Shown here piece after piece: positions 41,611 to 48,955 of a DNA stretch of 49,025 nt; positions within the stretch are counted from its first letter, which is position 1; each line of letters begins with the position of its first letter. The DNA comes from an uncultured Bacteroidales bacterium (GTDB lineage: Bacteria > Bacteroidota > Bacteroidia > Bacteroidales > FEN-979), in contig CAIYJU010000048.1 of assembly GCA_903926565.1 (NCBI GenBank), positions 1-49,025 on the forward strand. Direction: 5' to 3'. The notes under the pieces were generated by a model that was not told the DNA's origin, did not search any database, and saw only the letters and a list, made by a program, of their open reading frames with translations. Both the position numbers and the translations under genes were made by a program.

Positions 41611-42726
41611 GTGAAGAAAAGTAGTTACTTTATACACCAACCTCTTGTACTTTACTCGTTATTAGCTATTCTCATACTCCAGACTGCCTGTTCCAAAGAT
41701 CCGATACGTGAAGAGGTTATTACACCGCCGGATACCACAAAGACCGTTACATACGAAAATGGAATTTTCATTGTCAACGAAGGAAATTATAATTGGGGCA
41801 ATGCTTCTGTAACCTACCTTAATAACACCAATAATACTGTAGTCCAGGATGTTTTCAGCAAATCCAATAACCGAAATCTCGGGGATGTTGCTGAATCAAT
41901 GACGATTGCCGGCAAATTGGGATATCTGCTAATCAATAATTCCAACAGGATAGAAGTTGTCTCCCTGAAAGATTTTAAATCTGTCAGTACGATTTCAGGC
42001 CTGCATTCACCCAGGTTCCTTCAGGTGGTTGATTCAACCAAGGCGTATGCCACCAATATGCAGAATTACATTTCAGTGATCGATCTTAAAACGAATTCTG
42101 TTTCAGGAACAATCAAAACCACAAGCTGGACGGAAAATTTAATCAAATATGATAAATTCATGCTGGTAACCTCAATCGGCAGATTCAGTGAACCAAGCGC
42201 GGTGCGTAAAGCACAGATTTTTGTTATTGACACAGAAACAGATGCCATCGTTGACAGCATTCAATCAGGTAAAGAACCAATTGGGATTGTTATTGATAAA
42301 AAACAAAAAGTGTGGGTATTGTGCTCTGGTGGCTATGATAATTTTGAAGCACCCTCCCTGATGAGGATTAACCCGGAACTGAGGGTTGTTGAGAAGGTAT
42401 TTACTTTCACAGATCCTGCCCAGGTTCCGAGCAGGCTGTGCATGAACCCAACAGGCGACACAATCTATTATTTAAAGGGAGGTGTCTATCAAATGCCGGT
42501 CACTTCCAATACCCTGCCAACCCAACCGCTGATAAAACCTGAAGGCCGGCTTTTTTATGGATTGAATATCCACCCGGGAACTGGTTGTATTTATGTCAGC
42601 GATGCAAAAGACTATGTTCAGAATGGTTCGGCATACCAATACAATGCAGCCGGAAGCCTTATCAGGCAGTATGTGACAGGCAGGATTCCCGGATCATTCT
42701 GCTTTACAGCAAACAGCACCAAATAA
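41611..42726 (+). CDS. Surface beta-propeller lipoprotein, BtuG-like (DUF5074/YncE-type)
   Basis: A 371-aa protein starting at GTG 41611. A lipoprotein signal ends at Cys 27 (LQTACSKD). From about residue 45 on it forms repeated propeller blades: GIFIVNEGNYNWGNASVTYL, LGDVAESMTIAGKLGYLLINNSNRIEVV, LHSPRFLQVV, AYATNMQNYISVIDL and KEPIGIVIDKKQKVWVLCSGG. This matches the family containing BtuG, a Bacteroides surface protein that binds vitamin B12 with very high affinity and hands it to BtuB. The adjacent BtuB-like receptor supports the assignment; ligand identity is not proven. Confidence 0.82.
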   Translation: MKKSSYFIHQPLVLYSLLAILILQTACSKDPIREEVITPPDTTKTVTYENGIFIVNEGNYNWGNASVTYLNNTNNTVVQDVFSKSNNRNLGDVAESMTIAGKLGYLLINNSNRIEVVSLKDFKSVSTISGLHSPRFLQVVDSTKAYATNMQNYISVIDLKTNSVSGTIKTTSWTENLIKYDKFMLVTSIGRFSEPSAVRKAQIFVIDTETDAIVDSIQSGKEPIGIVIDKKQKVWVLCSGGYDNFEAPSLMRINPELRVVEKVFTFTDPAQVPSRLCMNPTGDTIYYLKGGVYQMPVTSNTLPTQPLIKPEGRLFYGLNIHPGTGCIYVSDAKDYVQNGSAYQYNAAGSLIRQYVTGRIPGSFCFTANSTK

Positions 42727-42755
42727 CTGATTCGTTCTGCATTTCCGGCGTGCGG

Positions 42756-43391
42756 TTAATACATTTCCGAAACAATTTCACGTAATTCACTCAATATCAT
42801 TGCTGTGGCACCCCATATTACGTTGTCATTGATGTAATAGGTGGGAACATTTAAAGAATACCCTTGGCTTAGTTTAATCTCCTTCATCATCTTGTTTCCA
42901 TCGTCAAGCAAATCATCCAGTTTTATCTCGATGATGGCTGCAACCTCTTTGGGATCAGCCAGGAAAACCGGCCGGGAGGTCTGATACCCAACAACCGGAG
43001 TAACCATGAAATTACTTGGAGGAATATACATTTCTGTGAGCTGGCCGATAACCTGAACCTGTCGCGGATCAATTCCAATCTCCTCCCTGGCCTCCCTTAA
43101 TGCAGTGTATATCAGGCTATCGTCGTTTTCTTCAAATTTGCCTCCCGGTAAACTGATCTGACCGCTGTGTACCCCAGGGTATTCAGGCCTGAGCATTAAT
43201 ACCAGCCCTACATGCTCCTCAAAAGGATAAAACAAGATCAAAACGCTGCTCTGAGTCGCATCCTCCGGAATTGAAGATGACATCAACTCCCGTATGCGTG
43301 ACATTGAAGACATCTTTAACTGGGCAGTTCTGCCCGGCAGAGGTCTTTGAAGTCGTTTCTCAAGTAACCTGACAAATTCAGTAAACTCCAT
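42756..43391 (-). CDS. NUDIX hydrolase, CoA pyrophosphatase-like
   Basis: A 211-aa cytoplasmic pyrophosphatase. The Nudix box GGKFEENDDSLIYTALREAREEIG (written in part: GGKFEEN … LREAREEIG) is at residues ~86-109, with the conserved E-E pair for metal. Upstream, SSVLILFYPFEEHVGLVLMLR and VHSGQISLPGG match CoA-diphosphatase members, which degrade CoA to phosphopantetheine and 3',5'-ADP. The start follows a -7 element at 43413-43420 and is divergent from clpS. Confidence 0.9.
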   Translation of the reverse strand: MEFTEFVRLLEKRLQRPLPGRTAQLKMSSMSRIRELMSSSIPEDATQSSVLILFYPFEEHVGLVLMLRPEYPGVHSGQISLPGGKFEENDDSLIYTALREAREEIGIDPRQVQVIGQLTEMYIPPSNFMVTPVVGYQTSRPVFLADPKEVAAIIEIKLDDLLDDGNKMMKEIKLSQGYSLNVPTYYINDNVIWGATAMILSELREIVSEMY

Positions 43392-43412
43392 TTCCGTAAT
43401 TGAATATCAAAC

Positions 43413-43420
43413 CAAAGATA
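43413..43420 (-). promoter_or_regulatory. -7 promoter element (TATCTTTG) for the NUDIX gene
   Basis: The minus strand reads TATCTTTG, matching TAnnTTTG, 21 bases before the ATG at 43391. Confidence 0.5.
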
Positions 43421-43443
43421 CTGGTTTGGTTGTAATTTATTTG

Positions 43444-43451
43444 TAATTTTG
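43444..43451 (+). promoter_or_regulatory. -7 promoter element (TAATTTTG) for clpS
   Basis: TAATTTTG matches TAnnTTTG, 18 bases before ATG 43470. A TTTG at 43425-43428 lies 15 bases upstream, slightly close for a -33 element. Confidence 0.5.
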
Positions 43452-43469
43452 CTGTGAAAATCAAAGTCA

Positions 43470-43742
43470 ATGGTAAAACACAAAGGTAATCCTTCACCCA
43501 TTCAGCAGGATAATTCTGCAATCCAGCGGGGACTTAACCTGTTCAATGACCATGTAAATACGTTCGATTTTGTGATAGACTCTCTTGTGGAGGTTTGTGA
43601 CCACCAGCCTGAACAGGCTGAACAGTGTGCTATTGTAGCACATTTCAAAGGTAAATGCAATGTCAGGACCGGCGATTACCATGAGCTCAAACCAATGTAT
43701 GATGAGATGACCCTGCGTGGTTTGACGGTTTCAATCGAATAA
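43470..43742 (+). CDS. clpS: ATP-dependent Clp protease adaptor ClpS
   Basis: A 90-aa adaptor that binds proteins with N-terminal Leu, Phe, Trp or Tyr and delivers them to ClpAP or ClpCP. The core LFNDHVNTFDFVIDSLVEVC matches the ClpS binding-pocket region (NDxxNxxxFV). HFKGKCNVRTGDYHELKPM and the C-terminal RGLTVSIE strand are typical. It is separated from clpP/clpA, but aat, which makes its substrates, lies at 30913-31587. The gene is divergent from NUDIX and convergent with the steroid reductase-like gene. Confidence 0.9.
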   Translation: MVKHKGNPSPIQQDNSAIQRGLNLFNDHVNTFDFVIDSLVEVCDHQPEQAEQCAIVAHFKGKCNVRTGDYHELKPMYDEMTLRGLTVSIE

Positions 43743-43766
43743 TAGTGTAGTTGCAGCTACTTTCGC

Positions 43767-44531
43767 CTAAAGGATGAATGGAAGCAATGCCTTCCGTTCT
43801 GAAGGGTAATCATTAAAAGTTTCTTTATACCACTTATGATGATGCAAAGCCCTGGGCATCAGGTTCACCAGGGTCCAAACTGCAAAAGCCAGGGCCGGAA
43901 AGCACCAGGTCATCAGGGCAAATCCAAACCATTCAACAATCTCACCAAAATGATTGGGGCATGAAACCCACTTGAAAAAACCTTTCCGTGGAATGATGTA
44001 TCCTGCTTCGCCAGGTTTTCGAAGGTGTATCAGAATGTGGTCTGACTGCCAGTTGATAAACATTCCGAAAAAGAATATTGAAATACCACCGATAAAGCGC
44101 GGGTCAATTAAGTACGATGCGGGATACTGTGCCTCTGATGCCATGGAGCCCAGGTAATATCCATTGATAAATCCGTTAACAAAGTTGAATCCGATCGCCA
44201 TCAAAACAATTGCCAGGGGCATCTTCTTGCCTTTGGTTCGGATCCTGAATGGAAAAATCAGCGTACGGTTAATATAATGCATTACCCATACCCCAAAGAA
44301 AATCCACGTAACCATTGGGTGACTGCCGGAACCGAACAAGTAAAATCCTGCAAATACAAGGAGTGCCGGTAATTCCATGATAATCCAGCCTGCCCGGTTG
44401 TCAATCATGGGGCCCCATTTTTTTGATGTGTGACGACCATAGGGTGCAATGAAACGCATAACAACCGGGAAAATAAAGATCGCAACGCCGATCCAGATAT
44501 ATACAATCAGGTAAAAAGTAGTATCTTTCAT
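43767..44531 (-). CDS. Steroid 5-alpha-reductase (SRD5A)-like membrane enzyme
   Basis: A 254-aa protein with about seven transmembrane segments. Its similarity to eukaryotic 3-oxo-5-alpha-steroid 4-dehydrogenases extends over the whole length: APYGRH at 29-34, IIMELPALL at 50-58, HYINRT at 85-90, NFVNGFINGYYLG at 116-128, INWQSDHIL at 159-167, CPNHFGEIVEW at 191-201, and HHHKWYKETFNDYP…LPFIL at the end. These include the conserved Glu, Tyr, Asn, Asp and His positions of the family's NADPH and active site. Family members reduce the 4,5 double bond of 3-oxosteroids or analogous enones. The natural bacterial substrate is unknown. It lies 7 bases downstream of the 3-beta-HSD-like gene. Confidence 0.88.
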   Translation of the reverse strand: MKDTTFYLIVYIWIGVAIFIFPVVMRFIAPYGRHTSKKWGPMIDNRAGWIIMELPALLVFAGFYLFGSGSHPMVTWIFFGVWVMHYINRTLIFPFRIRTKGKKMPLAIVLMAIGFNFVNGFINGYYLGSMASEAQYPASYLIDPRFIGGISIFFFGMFINWQSDHILIHLRKPGEAGYIIPRKGFFKWVSCPNHFGEIVEWFGFALMTWCFPALAFAVWTLVNLMPRALHHHKWYKETFNDYPSERKALLPFIL

Positions 44532-44538
44532 CTGTAAA

Positions 44539-45525
44539 TTAGTCTTTTATAAATCCGTTCTCCTTAAGCCAGGTCAGTAAATCTTTAATTGAATCAGTCA
44601 ATGGTCTCGGGTTGAAGTTTAATTCACTCTTTGCCTTGCTGTTGCTGATCATGCGGTTCCCTTCGGCAATAATGGTAAGTGATTCGCTTGTGTATAATGG
44701 TTTTGTTCCCGACAGTTTACTGTAAAGATCGATAAATGGTAATCCGATCCTGGCAACCCACATGGGTAAAACAGCATTCACGGTTTTTCGGCCGGAATGC
44801 AATCTGATGAATCCGGAAAATTCCCTTAAACTGTGCCAGTGCCCGGCTAACAGGTATTTTTCACCAGTACGTCCTTTTTCCATTGCTGCGATTGCAGCAT
44901 TCACTACATCCCGAACATCAACCCAGTCATATCCCCCGGGTACAAGGGATGGAATCTTATGGTTATAAATATCTATCACGGCATTCCCGGCCAGGGAAGG
45001 TTCCCAGTCGGCCGGTCCAATGATGGCAGTCGGGCTGAGTACAAATGCATCCATGCCATTTTTTGCTGCTTCCATGACAGCCCTTTCACCGGCTGCTTTT
45101 GAACGATCATAAGCAAATCCTTCAATATTCCCGACGAGGGGCCTGGATTCATCAAGCATCCGGTCATACGGCTGTTGCTGAAATGCATGGATCGAACTGA
45201 AATGAATGAACCGCTTTACCTTGCACTCCCTGGCTGCATCCAGCATATTGATGGTCCCCTGGCTGTTTATCTTTGCTACCATACCATCCGGGTCGCCGGT
45301 AATAGATATCCTGGCGGCAAGATGAAATACCACATCCACTCCGGTAAGCAACGGGGTTAGTGATTCCCTGTTCAGGAGATCACCCCGGATAATGGTGAGC
45401 GGGAGAGAACTGATTCCCTGATTGTGTTGATGCACGAGGGCTTTCACCTGGTGCCCATGCTCAAGCAGCGCCTTACAGAGGTTTACTCCAACGTGTCCGT
45501 TGGCACCGGTTACAGCAATGATCAT
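44539..45525 (-). CDS. NAD-dependent epimerase/3-beta-hydroxysteroid-dehydrogenase-like reductase
   Basis: A 328-aa extended SDR. TGANGHVGVNL at residues 6-16 binds NAD(P). Also seen are DVVFHLAARISI, the catalytic Ser in FIHFSSIHAF, YxxxK in AYDRSKAAGE and VLSPTAIIGPAD. The family includes dihydroflavonol reductases, 3-beta-HSD and HpnA, which cannot be told apart by eye. The C-terminal third (PMWVARIGLPFIDLYSKLSGTKPLYT) resembles 3-beta-HSD/HpnA-like proteins. Its tight linkage to an SRD5A-like gene (7-base gap) suggests that both act on one hydrophobic keto compound. A -7 element lies at 45548-45555. Confidence 0.85.
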   Translation of the reverse strand: MIIAVTGANGHVGVNLCKALLEHGHQVKALVHQHNQGISSLPLTIIRGDLLNRESLTPLLTGVDVVFHLAARISITGDPDGMVAKINSQGTINMLDAARECKVKRFIHFSSIHAFQQQPYDRMLDESRPLVGNIEGFAYDRSKAAGERAVMEAAKNGMDAFVLSPTAIIGPADWEPSLAGNAVIDIYNHKIPSLVPGGYDWVDVRDVVNAAIAAMEKGRTGEKYLLAGHWHSLREFSGFIRLHSGRKTVNAVLPMWVARIGLPFIDLYSKLSGTKPLYTSESLTIIAEGNRMISNSKAKSELNFNPRPLTDSIKDLLTWLKENGFIKD

Positions 45526-45547
45526 CTTGTATAACTTAATTTTGCCG

Positions 45548-45555
45548 CAAAAATA
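45548..45555 (-). promoter_or_regulatory. -7 promoter element (TATTTTTG) for the reductase operon
   Basis: The minus strand reads TATTTTTG, matching TAnnTTTG, 22 bases before the ATG at 45525. The rest of the gap to 45774 is AT-rich, without a recognised promoter for the plus-strand gene. Confidence 0.45.
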
Positions 45556-45773
45556 ACCTTTTTATCCTGAAAGCCCTGAAAAACAAAGAAGGATTCCAAA
45601 CAAGAAAATATGTTAAAAAATGTTAATTTTTCGTTTTTTTATCAGATTAACCGGAAATATAACTAATTTCATCGTCAATTAACACCACCATTATAACAAT
45701 TCCTGTCTTTTTCACCAAGCTAAATTCAACTTTATTCAGATAACCATTATAAACCAAACCTAAACAAATGATT

Positions 45774-47384
45774 ATGAAAAAGCAGTTACTGTTAATTATT
45801 GCTCTGTTTATTATCGGAGCAAATTATGGACAACGTCTTACACAGTATACACCTCCTAGTCCGGCAGGGAGTGCCGGAGAAGGGTATGGCGTAAATGTGA
45901 AAATGCCTCCAAGCGACCCAAATACAGATGTACTTATGTCATGGGTTTTACCAACACAGGGTGGGACCTCTGGCAACACCAGGTGTCCGGGCAATACATT
46001 TAGGTACCAACGGACAGAGTACCTGATAACACCTGCCGAAATGGCTGCCAGCGGGTATCCTGCCGGTCAGACTATTGATGGAATTGGTTTTTTAGTTGCC
46101 ACAGCAGGCGCATCATCTCAGACTGGGAGTTTTAAAGTTTATTTAATGAATACCAGTAATACTGCTTATTCGTTAGGCTCCTCCTGGACGACAGCCGGAT
46201 TCACAACGGTAAGTGACAAAGCAGCCTGGACTGTCCCAATCGCAGCTGGTGCATACACCGTACCCTTTTCAGGAGGGAGCACGTTCACTTACACTGGTGG
46301 CGGTGTATATGTAGCATGGGAATTCTCAAACCCGGCAGGTACACTGGGAACAGGTGCCGTTGTTGCGAGTTGTAATTACGGGGGTCCTGTGGGTATACTC
46401 TATGGACAGCGCAGCAGTGCCAGCATGCCAACAGTATTAGCTGCATCCAATTTCAGGCCAGCAACCACTTTTGTGAACAATGCACTTACCGATATTTTCT
46501 CAGTTACAAACATTTACACATATGAGAAAGATCCAATTCCTTTCGGAACACCCAACAAAATCAGTGTAAGGGTTCAAAACCTGGATGCGAACGAAGCACT
46601 ATGTGATATTACAATTTCCATCAACTCGACCCCACCTTATACTGCCACCTTGTCGGGCCTTTCACTTGCCGGAAATTCTTCTGATGTATTTGAATTTACA
46701 GGATGGACTCCTACAACCATGGAAAATGTAAATGTTACCGCTACGGTGACTCCTGGCGAAATGGAGAATTACCTGCTCAACAACACAAAGACTATCCCTG
46801 TAAATGTGAACAATAGCACGTTCTCCTATTGTGAAAGCCCAATTGCTCATGGCGCATATGGCTACGGAACAGGTGCTGTAATCTGGGCAAGTAAGTACCA
46901 GATGACAGGACCAGGAAATGTCACGGGAGCCAATATATTTATTTACAGCAGTACTGCTCCAAACTCCAGCGTCGGGAATACCGTTACTGCTGTTGTTCTC
47001 AACAGTGCCGGAGCAATTGTTGCAGAGTCAGCCGGTCTGCTTCTTACCGATGCCAACGTAAACATGTTCAACACTTTTACGTTTGCAACGCCACCAACGT
47101 TCACCAACGAACCCTTTTATATTGGTTTATCAACTCCTGCAGCTGCTGTAGCATGGTATCCTGCTGCTTACATGAGTGAAATTCCACAAAGACCGGGTAC
47201 ATTCTATATTTTCGACCCGACGGGTGGTACACCTGCAGACGCCCCTGCAGACATCAAATGGCTGATCGATGCACAGGTGGCACCGGTACCCGCTCCAATT
47301 CCAACAGTGGCTGAGTGGGGATTGATCCTCCTTGGAATGGCATTGCTTGGAATCGGAACACTCTATCTCTTAAGAAGAGGATAA
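45774..47384 (+). CDS. Exported surface protein with an IPTL-CTERM sorting signal
   Basis: A 536-aa protein; ATG 45774 (MKKQLLLIIALFIIGANYGQ) is preferred to the ATG two codons upstream. After the signal peptide come Gly/Ser/Thr-rich beta-sheet regions, including a CARDB-like stretch (~240-350: IYTYEKDPIPFGTPNKISVRV, NVTATVTPGEMENYLLNNTKTIPV). The C-terminus is proline-rich, then IPTVAEWGLILLGMALLG, a hydrophobic helix and LLRRG. That tripartite tail matches the IPTL-CTERM signal recognised by exosortase H. The sorting enzyme is not in the window. The first domain is unrecognised. Confidence 0.82.
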   Translation: MKKQLLLIIALFIIGANYGQRLTQYTPPSPAGSAGEGYGVNVKMPPSDPNTDVLMSWVLPTQGGTSGNTRCPGNTFRYQRTEYLITPAEMAASGYPAGQTIDGIGFLVATAGASSQTGSFKVYLMNTSNTAYSLGSSWTTAGFTTVSDKAAWTVPIAAGAYTVPFSGGSTFTYTGGGVYVAWEFSNPAGTLGTGAVVASCNYGGPVGILYGQRSSASMPTVLAASNFRPATTFVNNALTDIFSVTNIYTYEKDPIPFGTPNKISVRVQNLDANEALCDITISINSTPPYTATLSGLSLAGNSSDVFEFTGWTPTTMENVNVTATVTPGEMENYLLNNTKTIPVNVNNSTFSYCESPIAHGAYGYGTGAVIWASKYQMTGPGNVTGANIFIYSSTAPNSSVGNTVTAVVLNSAGAIVAESAGLLLTDANVNMFNTFTFATPPTFTNEPFYIGLSTPAAAVAWYPAAYMSEIPQRPGTFYIFDPTGGTPADAPADIKWLIDAQVAPVPAPIPTVAEWGLILLGMALLGIGTLYLLRRG

Positions 47385-47423
47385 ATTCCTTCATTAGGGG
47401 AGATGTTTTCCCATGAAGATTTT

Positions 47424-47468
47424 AGTCCGCTGCTGCTGCCGAAGGGTCGCAATAGCGGACTTTTTTTT
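47424..47468 (+). terminator. Intrinsic terminator after the IPTL-CTERM gene
   Basis: AGTCCGCT (47424-47431) pairs perfectly with AGCGGACT (47454-47461) and is followed by eight T residues. The loop is 22 bases and GC-rich, with possible internal pairing. Confidence 0.7.
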
Positions 47469-47500
47469 AACTTTACTCCGGAAAACTAATAACATTCGCC

Positions 47501-48502
47501 ATGAAAACAATTATAAAAATTTTTTACTGGGCAGTCGGAACAATCGTCCTTTTGTTACTTATCAGCCTTATCCTGCCCAAAACATACAAAGTAGAGCGGG
47601 TTGTATATATCAGGTCAAACCCCAATGTGATTTATGCCCTGACGAGTAACTTCGACCTTTGGCATACATGGACTGCATGGACGAAAGAGAGCGACTCTAC
47701 CGTTAGTTTTATGGTTACAGGTGAACCTGCTAAAGTTGGGACATCAATGAAATGGGACGGTGAAATCCTTGGACATGGGGAAATGGTGCTCACAGAACTA
47801 ATTCCCGGTCAGCTCACCGGTTATGATCTCTCTTTTGACGCGGGTAAATACAGGTCAAAAGGAAAAATCGTCATTGAAAGCCAGGGAGATTCATCCAAAG
47901 TATCCTGGCTTGATGAAGGCGATCTGGGCTATAATCCAATAAACCGTTATATGGGATTATTTATGGATCGAATGATGGGTCCGGATTTTGAAAAAGGATT
48001 GGCAAAACTTAAAACTGTTGCAGAATTACGCAATGATTGGCCTCGCATTGAAGAGGTTATAATTCCTGCACAAAATGTTGTCATGGTCCTTGATTCAGCC
48101 GGACCAAAAGAATATGGGGCAATAATGGGGAAAGCATACAGCGAATTGTATGGCTTTATCAGTGCCAATAAACTGGTTCAGAAAGGTGCTCCGTTTGCAA
48201 CCTATACCAGGTGGGACCCGGTGACACTTTTTTCCGTCATGAATATTTGCATCCCGGTTGAGAGTGCCGAGAAGGGCAGGGGACGCATCCAGATACAGTC
48301 TGTCCCGCAGCATAAAGCAGTACGGGCGATTTACTTTGGTTCATACAGTAAAATGGAGCCGGCCTATATTGCACTGGCCACCTATATCAAGGATGCAGGA
48401 AAGGTTGAAACAGGCGGACCTTCTGAGATTTATATCACCAGCCCATTGCTGGAGAAGGATACCCTTAAATGGGAAACACACATCGTGTTCCCGGTAAAAT
48501 AG
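47501..48502 (+). CDS. Membrane-anchored SRPBCC domain fused to a GyrI-like effector-binding domain
   Basis: A 333-aa protein. Residues 7-27 form one transmembrane helix. Residues ~30-175 are a SRPBCC/polyketide-cyclase-like domain (VERVVYIRSNPNVIYAL, LWHTWTAWTKES, GTSMKWDGEILGHGEM, GLFMDRMMGPDFEKGL). Residues ~185-333 resemble the GyrI-like/AraC effector-binding fold (EVIIPAQNVVMVLDSAG, YSELYGFISANKLVQKGAPFATYTRWD, and the terminal KWETHIVFPVK). Both are small-ligand-binding folds. A similar fusion occurs in Bacteroidota, with unknown role. A weak -7-like element (TAACTTTA) is at 47468-47475. Confidence 0.82.
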   Translation: MKTIIKIFYWAVGTIVLLLLISLILPKTYKVERVVYIRSNPNVIYALTSNFDLWHTWTAWTKESDSTVSFMVTGEPAKVGTSMKWDGEILGHGEMVLTELIPGQLTGYDLSFDAGKYRSKGKIVIESQGDSSKVSWLDEGDLGYNPINRYMGLFMDRMMGPDFEKGLAKLKTVAELRNDWPRIEEVIIPAQNVVMVLDSAGPKEYGAIMGKAYSELYGFISANKLVQKGAPFATYTRWDPVTLFSVMNICIPVESAEKGRGRIQIQSVPQHKAVRAIYFGSYSKMEPAYIALATYIKDAGKVETGGPSEIYITSPLLEKDTLKWETHIVFPVK

Positions 48503-48511
48503 TATGAAATT

Positions 48512-48587
48512 TAGAAAACACAAAAGACGCCACAAAGTCAATTAAACATGGCAGAACAAATCAGAAAGGAATATTATGAAAGCAAAT
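48512..48587 (+). pseudogene. Remnant of a HigB/RelE-type toxin C-terminus
   Basis: After an in-frame TAG at 48512-48514, 24 codons encode KTQKTPQSQLNMAEQIRKEY followed by YESK and a stop at 48585-48587. KTQKTP…A…IRKEYY strongly resembles the C-terminus of HigB/Gp49-type toxins, which degrade mRNA. The remnant overlaps the start of the antitoxin (48576) by 12 bases, exactly as intact toxin-antitoxin pairs do. The rest of the toxin is gone: the preceding SRPBCC gene ends only 9 bases upstream of the TAG. Confidence 0.7.
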
Positions 48588-48878
48588 AAAAATCTTACCA
48601 GTCTCAGTCAGTTCGTGGATAAAGAGTATGGAGTTAAAGGTACCGAGAACCGAGATAAACTGGAATCTGAATATGAAGCCTTCAAGCTTGGGGTTTTAAT
48701 TCAACAGGCCAGGCAGGAAAAGGGGATGACCCAGGAAGAAGTTGCTGTGCTTGCCGGCACAAATAAATCCTATTTTTCAAAACTTGAAAAGGATTCAAAG
48801 GATATCCGGTTTTCGACCTTGCAGAGAATTATCAAGGATGGTCTGGGCGGGCATCTTGAGTTGTCAATCAAGTTATAA
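48576..48878 (+). CDS. HigA-like XRE-family antitoxin/transcriptional regulator (orphan)
   Basis: A 100-aa DNA-binding protein. An N-terminal extension (1-40) precedes the helix-turn-helix: IQQARQEKGMTQEEVAVLAG and TNKSYFSKLEKDSKDIRFST. This architecture matches HigA-type antitoxins, which bind the toxin and repress their operon. The partner toxin is reduced to a remnant at 48512-48587, so the antitoxin is orphaned here. It may persist as a repressor or protect against related toxins elsewhere. Confidence 0.86.
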   Translation: MKANKNLTSLSQFVDKEYGVKGTENRDKLESEYEAFKLGVLIQQARQEKGMTQEEVAVLAGTNKSYFSKLEKDSKDIRFSTLQRIIKDGLGGHLELSIKL

Positions 48879-48955
48879 CTGGGAAAAGTAATTAAACATT
48901 TTTCGGAATCATACATACCAAAAGCGGATTTTCAAAAATATTCAATGCGATATAA

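Noticed and set aside
45537..45544. Plus-strand TAATTTTG as promoter of the IPTL-CTERM gene
   Set aside because: It lies about 230 bases from the start and overlaps the minus-strand promoter region, so chance in AT-rich DNA is likely.
48503..48545. Dispersed 'ACACAAAGACGCCAC' intergenic repeat
   Set aside because: The resemblance to the phylum repeat is partial, and the same bases are better explained as the coding remnant of a HigB-type toxin C-terminus with the correct overlap to its antitoxin.
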